A stretch of 26,689 bases of DNA from an uncultured Collinsella sp. GTDB lineage: Bacteria > Actinomycetota > Coriobacteriia > Coriobacteriales > Coriobacteriaceae. Positions within the stretch are counted from its first letter, which is position 1, and each line of letters starts with the position of its first letter. The notes beneath the pieces are model-generated. The model was not told the origin of the DNA. It saw only the letters and a program-made list of their open reading frames with translations, and searched no databases. Where the stretch lies: contig CAAEOL010000026.1 in the NCBI GenBank assembly GCA_900757595.1, positions 1-26,689 of the forward strand. The letters run 5' to 3'. Below, in pieces: positions 23,580 through 26,689 of the stretch. Both the position numbers and the translations under genes were made by a program.

Positions 23580-24629
23580 ATGGACGACATGCTGTGCGAC
23601 ATATCTGCCTTTCGGTATCACCGGATACCTCCACAGGTCTTGGCAATAATGCCGGACCTGCCCGATTCTGCGGACGATCCGCGCAGGGAGCACCTATGTG
23701 AGCATCCGCTCGTCACGCATTTCCTGGGCACCCCGTTACACGTGTTGGCGCAGGGCAGCTGCGGACGTAAGGGCGATCGCATTGTCAGGCATGTTTGGAA
23801 CGGGGAGAGGCCGTTTGATTCCGTGCGGCAGACGGAGTTTGGCTTCGATGTTGCGTCCCCACTCTTTACCCTGCTGACCCTGGCTTCCTCGGTCTCAAAC
23901 GAGCGTCTAATCATGTGCATGTATGAGATGTGCGGCACCTTTGCCGTGTGCAAGATTGCGCCTCAGGTAAAGTCGGCACTTGAGCAGGCATATGGGAGCC
24001 GATGGAGTGACGCACGGTCGGGCTGGGAAAACGTAAAGGATGTCTCGGGGAATCCAACGGACTTGTGGAAACGACCTCCCTTGATCGAGCTCTCTGAGCT
24101 TACAGAGTTCGTCGATAAGGTCCGGGGGCTCCGCGGCGCTAAATCGTTCATACGAGCCGCGAAATGCATTACGGGGGTGGCAGCATCGCCGCTCGAGGTC
24201 CAGGCTTCGATGCTGTTTGGCCTTACGAGGTTGCGCGGCGGCGAAGGGCTGCGCCTTACCAATAACGTTGAGATTCGTATGACGCGCAGCGCCCGCCTGA
24301 TTTCGGGGCTTGATAGGCGCTATGCCGATATCCTGCTGGCAAATAAGGACGGCAGCCGAGAGTGTCTGGTTGAATGCCAGGGTAAAGCCATTCACGGATC
24401 CATTGAATCCAAGATTTCGGACTCCGATCGAACGACGGCCTTGCAAGCCATGGGATATCCCGTCGTTCTGATGACCTATGGTCAGCTGGCCGACTTCGAT
24501 GCCTTCCGCGTGGTGATGGAGCTCATCATGTCCTATCTCGATGTGCCGCTGAAAGACAAGACGCCGCGACAGCAGGAGCTCGAACGGCGGCTTCGTGAGG
24601 AGATTTTTATCGATTGGGCGGGAATGTAG
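23580..24629 (+). CDS. Uncharacterised paralogue with (F/Y)-E-(L/M)-C-G motif and nuclease-like C-terminus
   Basis: I do not recognise a named family. From ATG 23580 the product is 349 residues, beginning MDDMLCDISAFRYHRIPPQV. It shares the architecture of the protein at 14136-15326: YEMCGTFAV at 115-123 for FELCGAYSL; R-A-A-K-C with S203-P204-x-E206 and LRGGEGL; D250; V-E265-C-Q-G268-K; D283-x-x-R284 with ALQAMGYPVV. The spacing fits a DUF559/Vsr-like PD-(D/E)XK core. No strong Shine-Dalgarno site is seen, so the exact start is uncertain; the frame is open further upstream, but that part lies opposite the M20 gene. A stand-alone nuclease or toxin-like role is only a hypothesis. Confidence 0.75.
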   Translation: MDDMLCDISAFRYHRIPPQVLAIMPDLPDSADDPRREHLCEHPLVTHFLGTPLHVLAQGSCGRKGDRIVRHVWNGERPFDSVRQTEFGFDVASPLFTLLTLASSVSNERLIMCMYEMCGTFAVCKIAPQVKSALEQAYGSRWSDARSGWENVKDVSGNPTDLWKRPPLIELSELTEFVDKVRGLRGAKSFIRAAKCITGVAASPLEVQASMLFGLTRLRGGEGLRLTNNVEIRMTRSARLISGLDRRYADILLANKDGSRECLVECQGKAIHGSIESKISDSDRTTALQAMGYPVVLMTYGQLADFDAFRVVMELIMSYLDVPLKDKTPRQQELERRLREEIFIDWAGM

Positions 24630-24977
24630 TCGCGCGGTGGGTAAACGGTAGCGCGAGCTAGAGTTCTGGTCGCAAAAAGGCTTCAATTTTGCCTTGGAGG
24701 GACCCTAAAAATGCTATCTAGAATAAGTTGTTTCGGAAAATAGACAGTCAACTTACATTCGGCACATAGAGACCGATTTTTACCTACTAAAGTCCCTGAT
24801 AAAGCTGTTTATCAAAGCGGGTGTGCTTAGCGACTGGAGCCTCACTATCGATTATCTGAAAAAACTTGTTCTGGGTATCATTTTAAAGTCGTCCGGAGCA
24901 ACAAAATCGCCCCCCCGTTTCGTGAATACGGGGGGCGAATGGGCTTCGTGGTCTGTCTGGCAGGCTTGGCACCGGCG
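24630..24977. other. AT-rich gene-free interval between the paralogue and serA
   Basis: No gene is supported. TCGCGC (24630-24635) and GCGCGA (24651-24656) could form a weak hairpin after the upstream stop. AAGGC/GCCTT near 24677-24695 is another small stem. TGATAAA-GCTG-TTTATCA at 24797-24814 is a perfect seven-base-pair hairpin. The right end holds the serA terminator. The middle part is clearly less GC-rich than either neighbour, which fits a junction of acquired DNA. Confidence 0.45.
24903..24938 (-). terminator. Rho-independent terminator of the serC-serA transcript
   Basis: On the minus strand TCGCCCCCCGT pairs with ACGGGGGGGCGA (one extra G) around a nine-base loop, followed by TTTTGTT. 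It lies about 40 bases past the serA stop. Confidence 0.88.
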
Positions 24978-26141
24978 CTATTTAATCACGCGCACGCGAT
25001 ACATCGACGGAATCTGCTTGAGCGCCTCGATCGTGCTGCCGTCCAGGTGCTCATCGGTGTCGAACATGGTGTAGGCGTTCTCGCCAGCGGACTCGTTGGT
25101 CATGCGCTGCACATTGGCGTTGTCCTTGGCGAGAATGGCCGTGATCTGGCCGATCATGTTGGGCACGTTGGCATGCAGGCAGGCAATACGGCTTGCGGCG
25201 CGCGCCTTGCCCATGCTGCAGGCGGGGTAGTTGACGCTGTGCGCGATGTTGCCGTTTTCCAGGTAATCCTTGAGCTCGCTGATGGCCATGTCGGCGCAGT
25301 TGGCCTCGGCCTCGCCGGTGCCGGCGCCCGAATGCGTGGTGATAAACGTATTGGGCATCTTGACGGTCTTGGGCGTGGCAAAGTCGCAGCTAAACCAGCT
25401 GAGCTTGCCCTCGCGCAGGGCGGCGTCGACGGCGTCTTCGTCAATGATGGTCTCGCGCGCGTAGTTGATGAGCACGGCGTCGGGCGCTAGCAGGTTAATC
25501 TGCTCGGTGCTGATCATACCGATGGTGTCGGCCTTGCTGGGCACGTGCACGGTGAGGTAGTCGCAGCCGCGGCACAGATCCTCGAGCGTGCCCACGCGCT
25601 GCACCTCGCGGCTCAGCACCCACGCGTGCTCGACGGAAATGAACGGGTCGTAGCCGTAGACGTCCATGCCCAGATCGACACAGGCGTTGGCGACCTTGGA
25701 GCCCACGTTGCCCAGGCCGATGACGCCAATGCGTTTGCCCTTGAGCTCGCGGCCCACAAAGGCCTTCTTTGCCTTCTCGGCGTCGACCTGAATCTCGGGA
25801 TCGTCGGCGTTGTCGCGTACCCAGTTCATCGACTGCACTACGCCACGGCTCGAGAGCACCAGCATGCCCAGGACAAGCTCCTTGACGGCGTTGCTGTTGG
25901 CGCCGGGGGAGTTAAAGACGACGACGCCCTTCTTGGCGTACTCCTCGACGGGGATATTGTTGACGCCGGCGCCGCAGCGGGCGATGGCGCGGATGCCCTC
26001 GGGAAGCTCGTAGCCGTGCAGGTCGGTCGAGCGCATCAGGATGGCGTCGGCCTCCTCGGCGGTGCTTACAAACTCGTAGCCCTCGCCAAACTCGACTTCG
26101 CCGTCTTTGGTGATGTCGTCGATGGTCTTAATCTTGCGCAT
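24978..26141 (-). CDS. serA: D-3-phosphoglycerate dehydrogenase, ACT-domain form
   Basis: The product is 387 residues, the short SerA form common in Firmicutes and Coriobacteriia. It makes 3-phosphohydroxypyruvate, the first step of serine synthesis. The substrate segment RCGAGVNNIP (55-64), the Rossmann motif GLGNVGSKVANA (142-153), catalytic R229 in NYARET and H270 in THSGAGTGEA are visible. The DxFxxEP glutamate of classic enzymes is replaced (CDFATPKT), a trait I believe is shared by this subfamily. A C-terminal ACT-like region begins about residue 320 (CLHANVPNMIGQITAIL). AAGGAG precedes the start. It lies downstream of serC. Confidence 0.94.
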   Translation of the reverse strand: MRKIKTIDDITKDGEVEFGEGYEFVSTAEEADAILMRSTDLHGYELPEGIRAIARCGAGVNNIPVEEYAKKGVVVFNSPGANSNAVKELVLGMLVLSSRGVVQSMNWVRDNADDPEIQVDAEKAKKAFVGRELKGKRIGVIGLGNVGSKVANACVDLGMDVYGYDPFISVEHAWVLSREVQRVGTLEDLCRGCDYLTVHVPSKADTIGMISTEQINLLAPDAVLINYARETIIDEDAVDAALREGKLSWFSCDFATPKTVKMPNTFITTHSGAGTGEAEANCADMAISELKDYLENGNIAHSVNYPACSMGKARAASRIACLHANVPNMIGQITAILAKDNANVQRMTNESAGENAYTMFDTDEHLDGSTIEALKQIPSMYRVRVIK

Positions 26142-26212
26142 GGAAAACTCCTTAGCGGGTTTTGATCTAAACAGGGTGGTCTGAGGTGGCTGGTCGGCCC
26201 GCGCGTTGCGGG

Positions 26213-26689
26213 CTAGTTAGATCGCGGGCTCAAACTATGCTGTGCTTCGAAGTCCTTCATATACGTGGCCAGTGCCTGCACGTCTTCTAGGTCCACGGCG
26301 TTGTAGACGCTGGCGCGCATGCCGCCTATCAGGCGATGGCCCTTGACGTTTTGAATCTGGTGCTCGGCCGCGCCCGCGACAAAGGCGGCATCGAGCTCGG
26401 CATCGCCGGTGCGGAAGGTGACGTTGGCGATGGAGCGGCTGTCGGCCTGCGCGGTGCCGTGGAACAGTTCGCTGCGCTCGAGCAGGTCGTAGAGCAGATT
26501 GGCCTTGGCCCAGTTGTGCTCGGCCATGGCGGCAAGCCCGCCGGTCTGCTCCACCCAACGGAACACCTTGCCGCACACGTAGATGCCAAAGGTGTTGGGC
26601 GTGTTGAGCATGGAGCCCTTGGCGGCCTGGGTTTTAAGATCCAGGTACTGCGGCGTCTGCGCAAAGGCGGGGCCTTTCGCGATGAGGTC
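26213..26689 (-). CDS. serC: Phosphoserine aminotransferase, partial (C-terminal part)
   Basis: The frame is open to the window edge and encodes about 158 C-terminal residues. AAKGSMLNTPNTFGIYV is the SerC hallmark, and HRLIGGMRASVYNAV near the end matches the substrate-binding C-terminal block. The PLP-lysine and N-terminal part lie outside the window. SerC turns 3-phosphohydroxypyruvate into phosphoserine with glutamate, the step after SerA, which fits the serC-serA order with a 71-base gap. An internal ATG at 26611 is not the true start. Confidence 0.95.
   Translation of the reverse strand, partial: DLIAKGPAFAQTPQYLDLKTQAAKGSMLNTPNTFGIYVCGKVFRWVEQTGGLAAMAEHNWAKANLLYDLLERSELFHGTAQADSRSIANVTFRTGDAELDAAFVAGAAEHQIQNVKGHRLIGGMRASVYNAVDLEDVQALATYMKDFEAQHSLSPRSN

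Overview
The window reads as a chromosomal segment from a high-GC Gram-positive gut bacterium of the class Coriobacteriia, most likely Collinsella or a close relative. This rests on gene content, codon use, strong Shine-Dalgarno sites of the AAAGGAG type and a Tat-exported lipoprotein PstS. It is an inference from style; no 16S or other marker gene is present. No tRNA, rRNA, CRISPR array, insertion sequence or phage gene was found.

Layout. 1-3500: a DegV fatty-acid-binding protein (minus) diverges from a HAD phosphatase and a PepV-like M20 dipeptidase (plus). 3700-7500: the phosphate importer operon pstSCAB, closed by a strong terminator and lacking phoU. 7570-10206: an Uup-like ABC-F ATPase and a Cof-type HAD phosphatase. 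10415-13790: a metal block, with a DtxR/MntR-type regulator converging on a zinc/cadmium module made of an SmtB-type ArsR repressor, a free-standing HMA metal-binding protein and a P1B-type ATPase lacking its own HMA domain. The convergent genes are separated by a 130-bp imperfect hairpin. 14136-15326: an unrecognised protein with a nuclease-like C-terminus. 15676-17904: a DEDDh exonuclease diverging from a histidine-rich heavy-metal exporter. 18072-21341: a UPF0178 protein, a DUF308/HdeD membrane protein broken by an in-frame TGA, a nitroreductase, and two tandem histidine phosphatases, the second frameshifted. 21476-24629: a shortened DUF1015-like protein, an M20 deacylase-type peptidase, and a second member of the unrecognised family. 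24978-26689: serA and the 3' part of serC, for serine synthesis.

How the parts fit. Metal homeostasis is the main theme. The ArsR repressor has the complete SmtB alpha-5 zinc site. Its promoter carries two operator copies forming a perfect 23-bp inverted repeat, one of them between a consensus -35 and -10, and a third copy lies before the ATPase gene. A DtxR/IdeR-like box (15 of 19 positions by eye) lies before the nitroreductase gene, and the DtxR-like regulator in the window is a natural candidate to read it.

The best candidate for something undescribed is the pair of paralogues at 14136-15326 and 23580-24629. They share an (F/Y)-E-(L/M)-C-G motif in the middle and a C-terminal S-P-x-E ... 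D ... E-x-x-G ... D-x-x-R pattern like DUF559/Vsr-type PD-(D/E)XK nucleases. Both lie in visibly less GC-rich DNA between housekeeping genes. Degenerate 42-bp inverted repeats lie just downstream of the first. Several GGGGAC-core repeats, two of them hairpins, also occur between genes.
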